Shown piece after piece: positions 17,224 to 24,606 of a DNA stretch of 64,000 bases. The notes beneath the pieces are model-generated. The model was not told the DNA's origin, ran no database searches, and worked only from the letters and a program-made list of their open reading frames with translations. Every line of letters begins with the position of its first letter. Position 1 is the stretch's first letter. Both the position numbers and the translations under genes were made by a program. The DNA is from Polyangium sp. 15x6 (lineage in GTDB: Bacteria; Myxococcota_A; Polyangia; Polyangiales; Polyangiaceae), in the NCBI RefSeq assembly GCF_029960785.1, contig NZ_JASBQE010000017.1, forward strand, positions 1-64,000, given 5' to 3'.

Positions 17224-17252
17224 CTCTAAAGCGGCCCTTTCCTGGAAGACAA
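17224..17252 (-). promoter_or_regulatory. Candidate promoter of T6SS module 1
   Basis: Reading leftwards: TTGTCT, 17 bases, TTAGAG, with the core GCCGCTTTAGAGT shared with the element before module 2. It lies in the 98-bp divergent gap between the lead VgrG and the pseudokinase regulator, 26 bp before the VgrG ATG. The -10 half is a weak consensus match. Confidence 0.35.
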
Positions 17253-17295
17253 GCGTAAACTGCGACGCGGCTCGCGGCGGCGTCGCTCGATCTGC

Positions 17296-18516
17296 GTGGA
17301 TGTGGTATCCACGAGCGTGCCCTCGTTCCTCGAGCGCTACGTCGATCCGGTGCCCATTCGATCGCGCAGCGCGTACAACGTCGTCGCGGCGAGGCGCGCG
17401 GACGACGGCCGGCGCTGCACGCTGGTGCTCCCCGGAGCATCGGCGAATCCGAGGCGCATCGGCGAGGCGCTCGCCGAGGTGGAGCGCGCGCACACGATGC
17501 TCGACCACCCGCGGATCCCGAAGGTTGCCTTTCGTGGTGAGGCGCAGGGGACGCCATTCCTCGAGCTCGCCTGCGATGCGGTGGTCGACGGTCAGGACGT
17601 GGTGCGGGCGATGGCCGATTCTGCGCAAAAAATCCCCTATGGCGCGGCCGACGGGTTCATCGTGGGGCTACGCACGGCGATGCAGGCCGCGCACGCGCAG
17701 CGTGATCCGCGCACGGGCGGGCCGATCTGCCTCGGCCGCATTTCTACAGGCAATGTGCTGTTCAACGCCGAGGGCCGCTTCTTCCTCGTGGGATTCGGCA
17801 GGAACTTTCCGGTCGAGAAGGACGACGGGACGAGCGACGGCACCCTCGCGCCGTATCAGGCGCCCGAGCTCGCGATGCAGGGGAGCGCGTCGCCGATGGG
17901 CGATTACGTGGCGCTCGTGCTCTTCATGCGCTCGTTGATGCCTTACGTGGACATCTCGGACGCCGTGGGTCGCATCGTGCGGGGCGAGCTCCAGCCGTCG
18001 GACGCGGAGCTCGTCGATTGCCTGCGCTGGGTGGAGCAACGCGTGCTCGGCGAGCTGCCGGCGCTCCGGGCGAGCATGGAGGAGGCGATCGAGGTGGCCG
18101 ACCGCATCCGCGCCTGCGTGGGCGCCGTGCCGGAGCCGGAGGCGTTCGAGGCGCACGTCGCCGCGCTGATCGGGCGGGGCGGGGCGCGGACCGGCGCGGA
18201 GCTCATGCTCACGCTCGGAGAGGACGCGGCCTGGGTGGCAGGATCGGATGGAGAGCGGCGGCGGCTCGGCCGGGCGCAGCGGCGCATTTTGCTCGCGCTC
18301 GTGGAGAAGCAAAAGGCGGGGTCGGGCGAGCCGCTCACGATGTGGGAGCTACTCGAAGCGGGGTGGCCCGGCGAGCGGCCGAGCTTCGAGGTGGGCGCGA
18401 ACCGCGTTTATGTAGCGCTCACGCGGCTGCGGCATTTCGGGCTGCGTGAGGTGATCGAGCGATTCGAGGACGGCTATCGGCTGGCGCCGAAGGCGGTGGT
18501 GCGCGTCGTCGATTGA
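17296..18516 (+). CDS. Pseudokinase fused to a winged-helix DNA-binding domain
   Basis: 406 residues from a GTG. Residues 15-270 follow the layout of a Hanks-type kinase, but every catalytic residue is gone: the beta-3 Lys region reads CTLVLPG, the catalytic loop reads LGRISTGN in place of HRDLKPEN (Asp replaced by Arg148), and DFG reads GFG (Gly166). The APE motif is kept (QAPEL). Residues 320-400 form an OmpR/PhoB-type winged helix (RRILLALVEKQK, GANRVYVALTRLRHF, DGYRLAP). It likely senses a phosphoprotein or ligand and controls transcription. The divergent position next to the T6SS run, sharing a 98-bp gap, makes it the prime candidate regulator of that run. Confidence 0.82.
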   Translation: MDVVSTSVPSFLERYVDPVPIRSRSAYNVVAARRADDGRRCTLVLPGASANPRRIGEALAEVERAHTMLDHPRIPKVAFRGEAQGTPFLELACDAVVDGQDVVRAMADSAQKIPYGAADGFIVGLRTAMQAAHAQRDPRTGGPICLGRISTGNVLFNAEGRFFLVGFGRNFPVEKDDGTSDGTLAPYQAPELAMQGSASPMGDYVALVLFMRSLMPYVDISDAVGRIVRGELQPSDAELVDCLRWVEQRVLGELPALRASMEEAIEVADRIRACVGAVPEPEAFEAHVAALIGRGGARTGAELMLTLGEDAAWVAGSDGERRRLGRAQRRILLALVEKQKAGSGEPLTMWELLEAGWPGERPSFEVGANRVYVALTRLRHFGLREVIERFEDGYRLAPKAVVRVVD

Positions 18517-18523
18517 GGCGCCG

Positions 18524-18721
18524 TCAAGGCGTGGGCTCTTTCACCGGCTCGGGTTCGAGCGGATCGACGGGATCGATCGTGCCCGGAGGCGGGTTCGTGG
18601 CGGCGGCCGGCGGGCATCTCGGGGGCTGATCGCCGCCGGCGCCGCTCCATCCGCACGATTTGCATCGCACCCAGCCGATCGAGCCGTAAGGTCCCTTGAT
18701 TGCTTCCACGTCGTGAGCCAT
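18524..18721 (-). CDS. Small zinc-ribbon-like protein
   Basis: 65 residues. CKSCGWSGAGGDQPPRC gives a possible four-element metal site (CxxC plus a later Cys), followed by a Pro/Glu-rich tail. AAGGAG eight bases before the ATG supports translation. It is convergent with the pseudokinase gene, whose stop lies 7 bp away. The function is unknown. Confidence 0.55.
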   Translation of the reverse strand: MAHDVEAIKGPYGSIGWVRCKSCGWSGAGGDQPPRCPPAAATNPPPGTIDPVDPLEPEPVKEPTP

Positions 18722-18850
18722 GGGGCATTCTCCTTCGAGGTCGGATGAACCTCTCTCGAAAGGATCGATATCACCCGGCGGCGCGATCGTGTCCTTACAG
18801 GTCCTTTCAATCGGGGGCGCTGCATCCGTGCGGCGTGCGAGGGGTGCGCT

Positions 18851-19354
18851 TCAGCGCTGCCCCTCCTTTGCGCCCTCGGCCTCCGCGGCCTTGGCGCTCT
18901 TCGATCGCGTCTTGACCCCCTTCATCGCGATCGCCGAGCGATACTTGCGCGTCCTTTCGTATTTCGCGAGCAGGGTCTTGTCGCCCGTCGTCTTGGCGCG
19001 GCGCTCGATGGAATCGGCGAACGCGTAGACCAGCCGCTGCCGCTTGTCGTCTTCGAGGGCCCGCGTCTCCTCCATCATCTCGACCAGCTTCTTGATCGCG
19101 GGCAAGCGTGCGTCGATCATCGTGACGCGCTGGTTCGATTCGTGAAAGGCCTCGATGTCGGACTTCGTGATGCCGGCCTTGTCGCCGAGGATGGCCTGGT
19201 TCGTGAGGATCTCGGAGACGACCTCGGGAAAGCCTTCCTGCTCCGAGCGCATGCCCCGGCGGGCGCCTTCGGACAGGTCGGCGAGGAAGGGCGCGAGCGC
19301 GGTGCAATCATGGACGAGGACGTCGAGCGGGACGGGCTCCAAAGAATTCGGCAT
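18851..19354 (-). CDS. Uncharacterised helical protein
   Basis: 167 residues from MPNSLEPVPLDVL, preceded by GGGGAGGAG; a longer in-frame version reaching 19495 runs into the heptad repeat and is not favoured. The body is helical and charged (DIEAFHESNQRVTMIDARLP, VEMMEETRALEDDKRQ), with a Lys/Ala/Glu-rich tail. It has no signal peptide and no catalytic motif I recognise. Upstream lies the repeat array, so its promoter, if separate, must be within or before that array. Confidence 0.65.
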   Translation of the reverse strand: MPNSLEPVPLDVLVHDCTALAPFLADLSEGARRGMRSEQEGFPEVVSEILTNQAILGDKAGITKSDIEAFHESNQRVTMIDARLPAIKKLVEMMEETRALEDDKRQRLVYAFADSIERRAKTTGDKTLLAKYERTRKYRSAIAMKGVKTRSKSAKAAEAEGAKEGQR

Positions 19355-19474
19355 GGTGGGATCTCCTCCCCGAGACGGGGGGAATGGGTGCATTGCGGCT
19401 CCACGCGCAACAGCGCGAGGACGGTGCGGAGGATGCGCATGGTGGATTTGTTTGCAAGAGACGGAATCTTGCTT

Positions 19475-19920
19475 GCGGGCGAGGTCGTCGAGCACGTGCG
19501 CGAAGTGGGGGGATCTCGCGGGCGAGGTCGTCGAGCACGTGCGCGAAGTGGGGCATGTCGCGGGCGAGATCCGGGACCACGCGGGCGAGGTCGTCGAGCA
19601 CGTGCGCGAGGTGGGGCATGTCGCGGGCGAGATCCGGGACCACGCGGGCGAGGTCGTCGACCACGTGGGCGAGGTCCGGGACCACGCGGGCGGGGTCGTC
19701 GATCACGTGGGCGAGGTCGATCCATCACGTGAGCAAGATCCGGGACCACGCGGGCAAGGTCGTCGACCTCGTGCGCGGGTAGTGGTCGCGACCGGCCCAC
19801 CTGGTGGTTGGTAGTGGTCGCGACCGCCTCGAATCGCGACCACTACCCGTGCGCGAGGTGGGCGCATCTCGCGCACGAGGTCGTCGATCATGTGGGCAAG
19901 GTCGTCGACCTCGTGCGCGT
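19475..19920. repeat. 21-bp imperfect tandem repeat (heptad-coding period)
   Basis: About thirteen contiguous units of 21 bp (two have 22) run from 19475 to 19770, with about three more after an inverted repeat. A 63-bp higher-order unit (19518-19580) is repeated next to itself (19581-19643) with one difference. On the plus strand a unit reads AGEVVEH/VREVGHV/AGEIRDH; on the minus strand it reads DDLARVV/PDLARDM/PHLAHVL. Both are amphipathic heptads. The extra bases break the frame on both strands, so I do not call an intact gene. This covers most of the 690-bp space between 19355 and 20044. Confidence 0.85.
19775..19848. repeat. Inverted and direct repeat of a 13-16 bp element
   Basis: GTAGTGGTCGCGA occurs directly at 19778-19790 and 19810-19822 and inverted at 19833-19845. 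The inner pair forms a 14-bp stem (19809-19822 with 19833-19846) and a 10-base loop. No T-run follows, so it is not a typical intrinsic terminator. It interrupts the heptad repeat. Confidence 0.8.
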
Positions 19921-19922
19921 CC

Positions 19923-20048
19923 AGCATCGTGATGCATAGGCAAACGAACTGGCTGCGCGCGACCTACTGCCCAGCCTTTGCGACCGAGTTGGAAGCGCAG
20001 CTGAACATGCGGATGACGAGGCTCGGACCTAGAGTAAACGCACAATGA
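19923..20048 (+). pseudogene. 3' remnant of cassette gene A (copy 1)
   Basis: In frame from 19923 this reads SIVMHRQTNWLRATYCPAFA and then TELEAQLNMRMTRLGPRVNA, ending at TGA 20046-20048. It aligns without gaps with the last 40 residues of the intact cassette A protein at 28789-29292 (VMQRRTDWIRASFCSDFATE). The N-terminal three quarters, including the signal peptide, are missing and replaced by the heptad repeat. The remnant stop overlaps the ATG of gene B as ATGA, indicating that A and B were once translationally coupled. Confidence 0.8.
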
Positions 20049-20668
20049 GACACTCGCCGGAGGAGTTGATCGAGCTCGCTCGCCAGTTTTATCCTCCTCT
20101 GGGCATCTACCCCTACCAACCGGAGTACAGGGAGACCGCGGAGATCCGACGGTTGACGGAACGCCGCCAGCAAGCCGTTGCCAGCTACCTGTCATGGCGG
20201 AGCTTCCTCGACCGACTCGGCCAGCGATTGCCTGAGTGCGGCGTTGCGAACAAGGTCATGTATCTGGCCAAGGTTTCAGAGGGTGCCTGTCACGCGGCCG
20301 ATATCTGGCTTCCGACGATCGCAAAGGAGGTCGGAGGCCACGCGATGACCTTTCACGTGAGCTTTCTCGCGCCCTACTACGTGCTCCACAGCGGCGGATT
20401 CCATTGGCGCGACGAGATCGACTCGTTTGGCTTCCGGCTCTCGACGCCATGGGAGGAGCGCTTCGACCTCACGCCAGAGGAACAACCGTACGCGGAGAGG
20501 CTCGTGCAGGAAATCGTAGCCACGTTCCCGGAATACGAGCTCATGCCGCCCGATATCGGGTACCGGATCGTCCCAGACTTGCAGCATGAGAATCGGGTGC
20601 CGGGTGCGGCGACGATCTACGATTGCTTGCTCAACGCTCATTGGATTCCGCGCAAACAGCACGGCTGA
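20045..20668 (+). CDS. Cassette protein B, copy 1 (uncharacterised)
   Basis: 207 residues, no signal peptide or membrane segment. Features shared with the copy at 24928 include the opening SPEELIELARQFYP, a Lys/Arg-rich helix (EIRRLTERRQQA), IWLPTIAKEVGGHAMTFHVS, FLAPYYVLHS, DLTPEEQPYAERLVQEI, FPEYELMPPDIG and ATIYDCLL. The acidic, Trp/Tyr-rich composition and the short two-gene organisation behind a secreted protein recall immunity proteins, but I recognise no named family. The 268 bp after the gene hold only the next promoter. Confidence 0.8.
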   Translation: MRHSPEELIELARQFYPPLGIYPYQPEYRETAEIRRLTERRQQAVASYLSWRSFLDRLGQRLPECGVANKVMYLAKVSEGACHAADIWLPTIAKEVGGHAMTFHVSFLAPYYVLHSGGFHWRDEIDSFGFRLSTPWEERFDLTPEEQPYAERLVQEIVATFPEYELMPPDIGYRIVPDLQHENRVPGAATIYDCLLNAHWIPRKQHG

Positions 20669-20897
20669 ACCTCACCTAGCACGACTCTGCCACTTCTACC
20701 CAAACATTCATATCGGCACGAGCGTCCGCACCGTCGCTCCGCACCGCGCGCATCTCAGGGCGCAGCAAGCCTTTGAATCCGTCGCCGCAGGATCTCCGGT
20801 AGCGACGGTTCAGGCGGCGGGCCGCTGCGCCCAGGCGCTTTTACAGACGGTGACGCCAAAAGCCGGGTCGTCAGGTTCGTCCGTACACAACCCCCCC

Positions 20898-20927
20898 TTG
20901 ACGAGGGTTCGTCCGAGTATGTAGGAT
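20898..20927 (+). promoter_or_regulatory. Sigma-70-type promoter, near-leaderless
   Basis: TTGACG, 18 bases, TAGGAT. The -10 ends only 9 bases before the GTG of the beta-barrel gene, so transcription should begin at or next to the start codon, giving a leaderless or nearly leaderless message. No purine-rich ribosome site lies before that GTG, which is consistent with this. Confidence 0.5.
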
Positions 20928-20936
20928 GCTCGTCCC

Positions 20937-22190
20937 GTGGTTCGTTCTTTCTCACTCGCGACTCTGCTGCTTCTGGTCACGCTTTCGGCGTCCACGATGG
21001 CGGCGGAACCCGAGACGTCTTCTGCTCCGCCGAACGAACCCAAACCCTCGCGCGCTAGCCGGCATCGCAAGTTGAGCCCCGAAGCGGAGGAACGATTCAA
21101 GTCGCGCGTTGCCGTGGGAGATCGAGCCCTCGAAGCGGGCCGGCTGAACGAGGCTGCCGATGCGTATTCGGAAGCCCTCTCGATGAAGCATGATCCTCGC
21201 CTGTCCGGGCGCCTCGGTCTCGTCCTCTCGATGTTCCTGCCGGATCCACGAACCGATCTCGAAATGGCATTTGCACTGCAAGTTGCCGTATCGGAGGCGG
21301 CCGGGATCTCGTCCGCCGAACGTAGGCAATTCTTCGAGGCGTACGAACGCGTGCGCCGACGCGTCTGTCGGCTCGACGTCATGGTCAACGATGTTGACGC
21401 CATGGTGTCGATCGGAAGCGACAAGCGTGTTCGAAGCGAAGGTGCGTTTTGGACGTTCATTTCGCCTGGTGAGACGAAGATCACTGCGACACTCCCGGGC
21501 CGAGAAGACCTGAAGCAGACCGCAGAATGCGTCGGCGGGAAGTCGATGCTCCTACAACTCGAGTTTCCCGAGCCTGCCCAGGCTCAGCCGCAAGTCATCA
21601 CGATCGAGAAGGAGCCGAAAGAACGACGAGTGGTTGTTCACGAGAACGTGGCCCACGAGAAGGTGGACCCTGCGAGCACACCGAAAGGTCGTGGCCTGTT
21701 CAGTGCCGAGGGCGGAGCCACACTGGTTGTGGGGGCTCTACCGTCTCCAGCGATGGGTGCTTCGCTTGCTGGCTGGTATCGTCGAGAAGCCTTCTCCGTG
21801 ATGGCTGGCGTCCGGGGCGTGTGGTCTGTCGGGCCGGTGGAGGCTCGTCCGATCGACGCATTCCTATTCAGTGGGTTAGGTGGTCCCTGCGTATCGTGGA
21901 AGTGGCTGGATACGTGCGTGTTGGTGAGCCTCAACGTGATACAATACGAGATGGCCGACACCTCGCTCTACTTGCCTGACAGGGAAAGTGAGGTGATCCC
22001 GGGCGTCGGGATCGGCGTCGGGGCTCGCTACAAGATCGCTGGACCGTTCTCGGTTCGCTTGTTCGGAGACGTTTCCTCCATGCTCAGGCAAACGTCGATC
22101 TCGATCCGAACGTCCGACAGCGCCACCCCCGTCTGGAGTGGTGGCAGGTTCATGGCTTCGGCTGGTGTCACTATTGCCATTTCACAGTAG
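20937..22190 (+). CDS. Exported TPR / outer-membrane beta-barrel-like protein
   Basis: 417 residues from a GTG. A clear signal peptide (residues 1-22, LLLLVTLSASTMAA) is followed by a Pro/Ser linker, a TPR-like pair of helices (about 55-130, GDRALEAGRLNEAADAYSEA), a short beta domain (about 145-200) and a long C-terminal half with alternating hydrophobic strands (for example GASLAGWYRREAFSVMAGVR) typical of an outer-membrane barrel. This layout is common in myxobacteria. The lipoprotein gene starts 19 bp downstream, so the two probably form an operon. Confidence 0.75.
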   Translation: MVRSFSLATLLLLVTLSASTMAAEPETSSAPPNEPKPSRASRHRKLSPEAEERFKSRVAVGDRALEAGRLNEAADAYSEALSMKHDPRLSGRLGLVLSMFLPDPRTDLEMAFALQVAVSEAAGISSAERRQFFEAYERVRRRVCRLDVMVNDVDAMVSIGSDKRVRSEGAFWTFISPGETKITATLPGREDLKQTAECVGGKSMLLQLEFPEPAQAQPQVITIEKEPKERRVVVHENVAHEKVDPASTPKGRGLFSAEGGATLVVGALPSPAMGASLAGWYRREAFSVMAGVRGVWSVGPVEARPIDAFLFSGLGGPCVSWKWLDTCVLVSLNVIQYEMADTSLYLPDRESEVIPGVGIGVGARYKIAGPFSVRLFGDVSSMLRQTSISIRTSDSATPVWSGGRFMASAGVTIAISQ

Positions 22191-22209
22191 CTCGAAGAGG
22201 AAGTTTTGC

Positions 22210-23364
22210 ATGATTTTCGATCGATATCGCGCATCCTGGACGGTCGGCATCGTTGGAGCACTCGCGTTTGGCGCCATCCTGGCCGTTCATGGCTGCACAA
22301 CCGAACCGTGGGAGCTCGAATTCCGCTGTAAACCGGACGCGAACCCCGATGCCGACATCCACGGGGATTGCTTCCCTCGCGATGGCGGCAATGGGCTCGA
22401 ACCCCTGTCGTGTGTCACGCGAGGCGGGCAGTGTGTGCCGATGGGAACGTCAGACTTCCGCGAGAAGGCCGTCCTTCTGTGGATGGGGACGGAGGAAGAT
22501 GCTCCCGACTGTCCCGGACGAGCCGATACCGTGTTCTATACCGGGTTCGCCGATCTGTCGGTGCATGTGCAATGTGCGGCTTGCTCGTGCGGACCCGCGT
22601 CTTGCACGCTGCCTAGCTCGATCAACGTCGATTCCGCGAGCTTCTGCCAGGGCGTCAATCCAACGGAGTATTCAGGCCCGGAAGGTTGGGACGGTTCGTG
22701 CGTCTCACCCACCGTGCTCCCTTCGGGAAGCTTCTCGTCGATCGAGCTGGCGGCTCCCAGCGTGACGGGATGCGAGCCGATCGGAGACCCTGCCCCCAAG
22801 GCCCCGGGCTTCGCTCCTGGCCCGCCTGGTGGGCCTAAATCGTTCGCGAACGGCATCTACTGGGGGAAGTACGCGAAGGCCTGTCATGGCACGGCAGAAG
22901 GGCGTTGCGAGTCCACGAGCGAGACGTGCCTGCCGAGCACCGAGCCACCTCCGCCCGAGTTCAGGCAATGTGTGCAATATACGCTGCCGGTCGATGAGGC
23001 GAACCTGCCGCAATGTCCCGAGGCGTTCCCCGAGCGGTTCCTGTTCTATCGTGGGACCACCGGGAAGGTCGGTTGCTCTCCCTGCGAATGCGGGGAGCCT
23101 TCGGGAGCAAAATGCAGCGCGACCCTGTCGGCGTTCCAGGACTCGACATGCGGCGGTGTGCCGATGTCGCTGTTCGAGAACGTCCCGGCTCTGGACGGGA
23201 GTTGCATCAACTTCGGCGCAGCTTCCTTCGCCCTGGGGTCGATGTCGGCGAAGTGGACCGTCAACGAGCCCGGGACGTGCGAACCGAAGGGCGGGGAGCA
23301 CGTGGGAGAGGTGAAGGGCGTCGATCCGAGGGTCTTCTGCTGTCAGGGGTTACCAGACGAGTGA
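22210..23364 (+). CDS. Cys-rich putative lipoprotein
   Basis: 384 residues from MIFDRYRASWTVG, chosen because GAGGAAG lies just before it; an in-frame extension to 22138 overlaps the previous gene. A hydrophobic N-terminus ends in LAVHGC, a plausible though non-ideal lipobox (His at -2). The body holds about two dozen cysteines in two similar halves: compare VQCAACSCGPASC (about residue 120) with VGCSPCECGEPSGAKC (about residue 300), each preceded by FYTGF or FYRGT. This implies an internal duplication of a disulfide-bonded domain, and a surface role. The function is unknown. Confidence 0.72.
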   Translation: MIFDRYRASWTVGIVGALAFGAILAVHGCTTEPWELEFRCKPDANPDADIHGDCFPRDGGNGLEPLSCVTRGGQCVPMGTSDFREKAVLLWMGTEEDAPDCPGRADTVFYTGFADLSVHVQCAACSCGPASCTLPSSINVDSASFCQGVNPTEYSGPEGWDGSCVSPTVLPSGSFSSIELAAPSVTGCEPIGDPAPKAPGFAPGPPGGPKSFANGIYWGKYAKACHGTAEGRCESTSETCLPSTEPPPPEFRQCVQYTLPVDEANLPQCPEAFPERFLFYRGTTGKVGCSPCECGEPSGAKCSATLSAFQDSTCGGVPMSLFENVPALDGSCINFGAASFALGSMSAKWTVNEPGTCEPKGGEHVGEVKGVDPRVFCCQGLPDE

Positions 23365-23377
23365 CGGTCTGCGGGGA

Positions 23378-23884
23378 TCATCGTTTGGCGGCAAGGGTTT
23401 CGAGTGGCTGCCTGAGCGCGCCATATGCCTCGTCGGGAGAGGTATGGGCGAGAGCTTGGTGGAACCCTCCGTGTGCCAGTCGATTACGCTCGTCACGGAT
23501 TCGATGGATCTGACCCAACAACGATTCCGAGAAGCTCTGCGGTTCAAGGACGCGATACATCACGAGCCAAGTTGAGATCGCGTCCGGCAGCGTTTCTGCG
23601 ACTTGCTTATTCGACATCCCGCTGCGCTTGGCAATGTACTCGAAGAAGCCCTCCTTGAAGTCCGCCTCGAACCCTGCAAACAGTCGCATGAGAGCTACTC
23701 GATACAGATCCTCGCGCTCCTCCTTGAGCCGTACCTTCCGGTCGCCCTTCTTGAGACGCAACAGGTCGCCAAGTAACGGTCGCAAGGAAGTCTCCTGGTC
23801 GTGCTCCTCACTGAGCTCCTGAATGTGTTTCAACCGGGAGAGCTGAGCATCGTACCATTCTTTGGCCTTCACGAGGCGATTCAT
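23378..23884 (-). CDS. HEPN-domain protein, possible RNase toxin
   Basis: 168 residues, all helical, starting at an ATG that overlaps the stop of the upstream gene (ATGA). The HEPN signature Rx4H is present as R133-N-R-L-A-H138 within RIRDERNRLAHGG, the residues that form the active site in HEPN ribonucleases. The N-terminal half is a long charged coiled-coil-like region (LRPLLGDLLRLKKGDRKVRLK). The layout recalls RiboL-PSP/MAE-type HEPN proteins, but the exact subfamily is uncertain. The tight coupling to the gene at 23881 suggests a two-component unit. Confidence 0.72.
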   Translation of the reverse strand: MNRLVKAKEWYDAQLSRLKHIQELSEEHDQETSLRPLLGDLLRLKKGDRKVRLKEEREDLYRVALMRLFAGFEADFKEGFFEYIAKRSGMSNKQVAETLPDAISTWLVMYRVLEPQSFSESLLGQIHRIRDERNRLAHGGFHQALAHTSPDEAYGALRQPLETLAAKR

Positions 23885-24285
23885 CGTAGAAGCTCCGCGA
23901 GGACTCCGTCGCGGAAGGTTTCCTCGGTCAGAGACGTGAGCGGACCGTGAACCCCCTCCCAAGAATACATCCATCCGGACGCGCCGACATATTCCAAGAG
24001 GGCGGCGCGCGCGCCCGAGCTAACCTCGACTTGGGGTCGTCGCCCCGCCAGAAACGACCGCGGCTGCACGGTCACCTGGTCGTCCTCGAAGTGGATTGTT
24101 ATCGCCGGTAGATTGAGACGTTTGTCGGCATGCTGCACGAGCACGCTCCACTCCATCAGCTCGAACGGCAACCCCTCCACCCACTTACGGATGTCGCGCA
24201 TCAGCGTTGTCACGACCTTCTCGAATTCCTCGAGGTCGACGGCCTTTTCCTTTCCGCGCTGTTTCAGAACGTCTTTCAGACTCAT
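23881..24285 (-). CDS. Uncharacterised partner of the HEPN protein
   Basis: 134 residues encoded immediately upstream of, and overlapping by 4 bp with, the HEPN gene. The N-terminal half is helical (LEEFEKVVTTLMRDIRKWVE); the rest contains beta-prone segments (PAITIHFEDDQVTVQPRSF). No nucleotidyltransferase (MNT) motif GSx10DxD is visible, so it is not the usual HEPN partner. It could act as an antidote or as a sensor; that is inference from the operon only. Confidence 0.7.
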   Translation of the reverse strand: MSLKDVLKQRGKEKAVDLEEFEKVVTTLMRDIRKWVEGLPFELMEWSVLVQHADKRLNLPAITIHFEDDQVTVQPRSFLAGRRPQVEVSSGARAALLEYVGASGWMYSWEGVHGPLTSLTEETFRDGVLAELLR

Positions 24286-24367
24286 TCGTGCCCTGTACCA
24301 TGCTCCGGTCGGCGATGCTAGATCACGCAGCCAGAGCCCGCGCCCGGCCGCACGCCCGTCGGAAGCA

Positions 24368-24484
24368 CGTCAAGGGTCCTCTGCTGCGGCCGGTCTATGG
24401 CTTTCTACGCTCCCCAAGGACGTCGGAGGCTACGCGCTCTTGTTTGAACGACGACCCATGGATTCCGCGCAAAAGGACGCCTGA
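24368..24484 (+). pseudogene. Remnant of cassette gene B
   Basis: Two pieces of gene B are recognisable. AAGLWLSTLPKDVGGYALLF matches AADIWLPTIAKEVGGHAMTF of the intact B protein, and WIPRKRT matches the C-terminal WIPRKQHG. About 85 codons between them are deleted, and one A is missing near the end relative to the AAAAAGGACGCCTGA of copy 2. The following CTGAACC is the conserved 3' flank of the B genes. Confidence 0.75.
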
Positions 24485-24533
24485 ACCGCACGCCGGCCCT
24501 TTAAGGCTACACGGCCGTCCGATCCGATCATCT

Positions 24534-24606
24534 CATCGACGCGACGCCGAGCGAACCCATGTAGCCCTGCGTGCCCGACAGGCTTTGCCGGGGAGGGGGA
24601 GACATG
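24534..24606 (+). repeat. Conserved 5' flank of cassette gene A (copy 2)
   Basis: 73 bp from CATCGACGCGACGCCGAGCG to the ATG of gene A. The same 73 bp, without insertions or deletions, precede the intact A gene at 28719-28791. It includes the purine-rich ribosome site GGGGAGGGGGAGAC. Conservation of a non-coding stretch suggests a mobile or recombining unit boundary, or a shared promoter. Confidence 0.8.

Noticed and set aside
17198-17557. N-terminal extension of the module 1 lead VgrG
   Set aside because: The extra residues are Arg/Ala/Pro-rich, overlap the divergent regulator gene and lack a VgrG match. The ribosome site favours 17197.
19475-19920. CRISPR array
   Set aside because: Units are contiguous 21-bp repeats with no unique spacers, and no cas genes are nearby.
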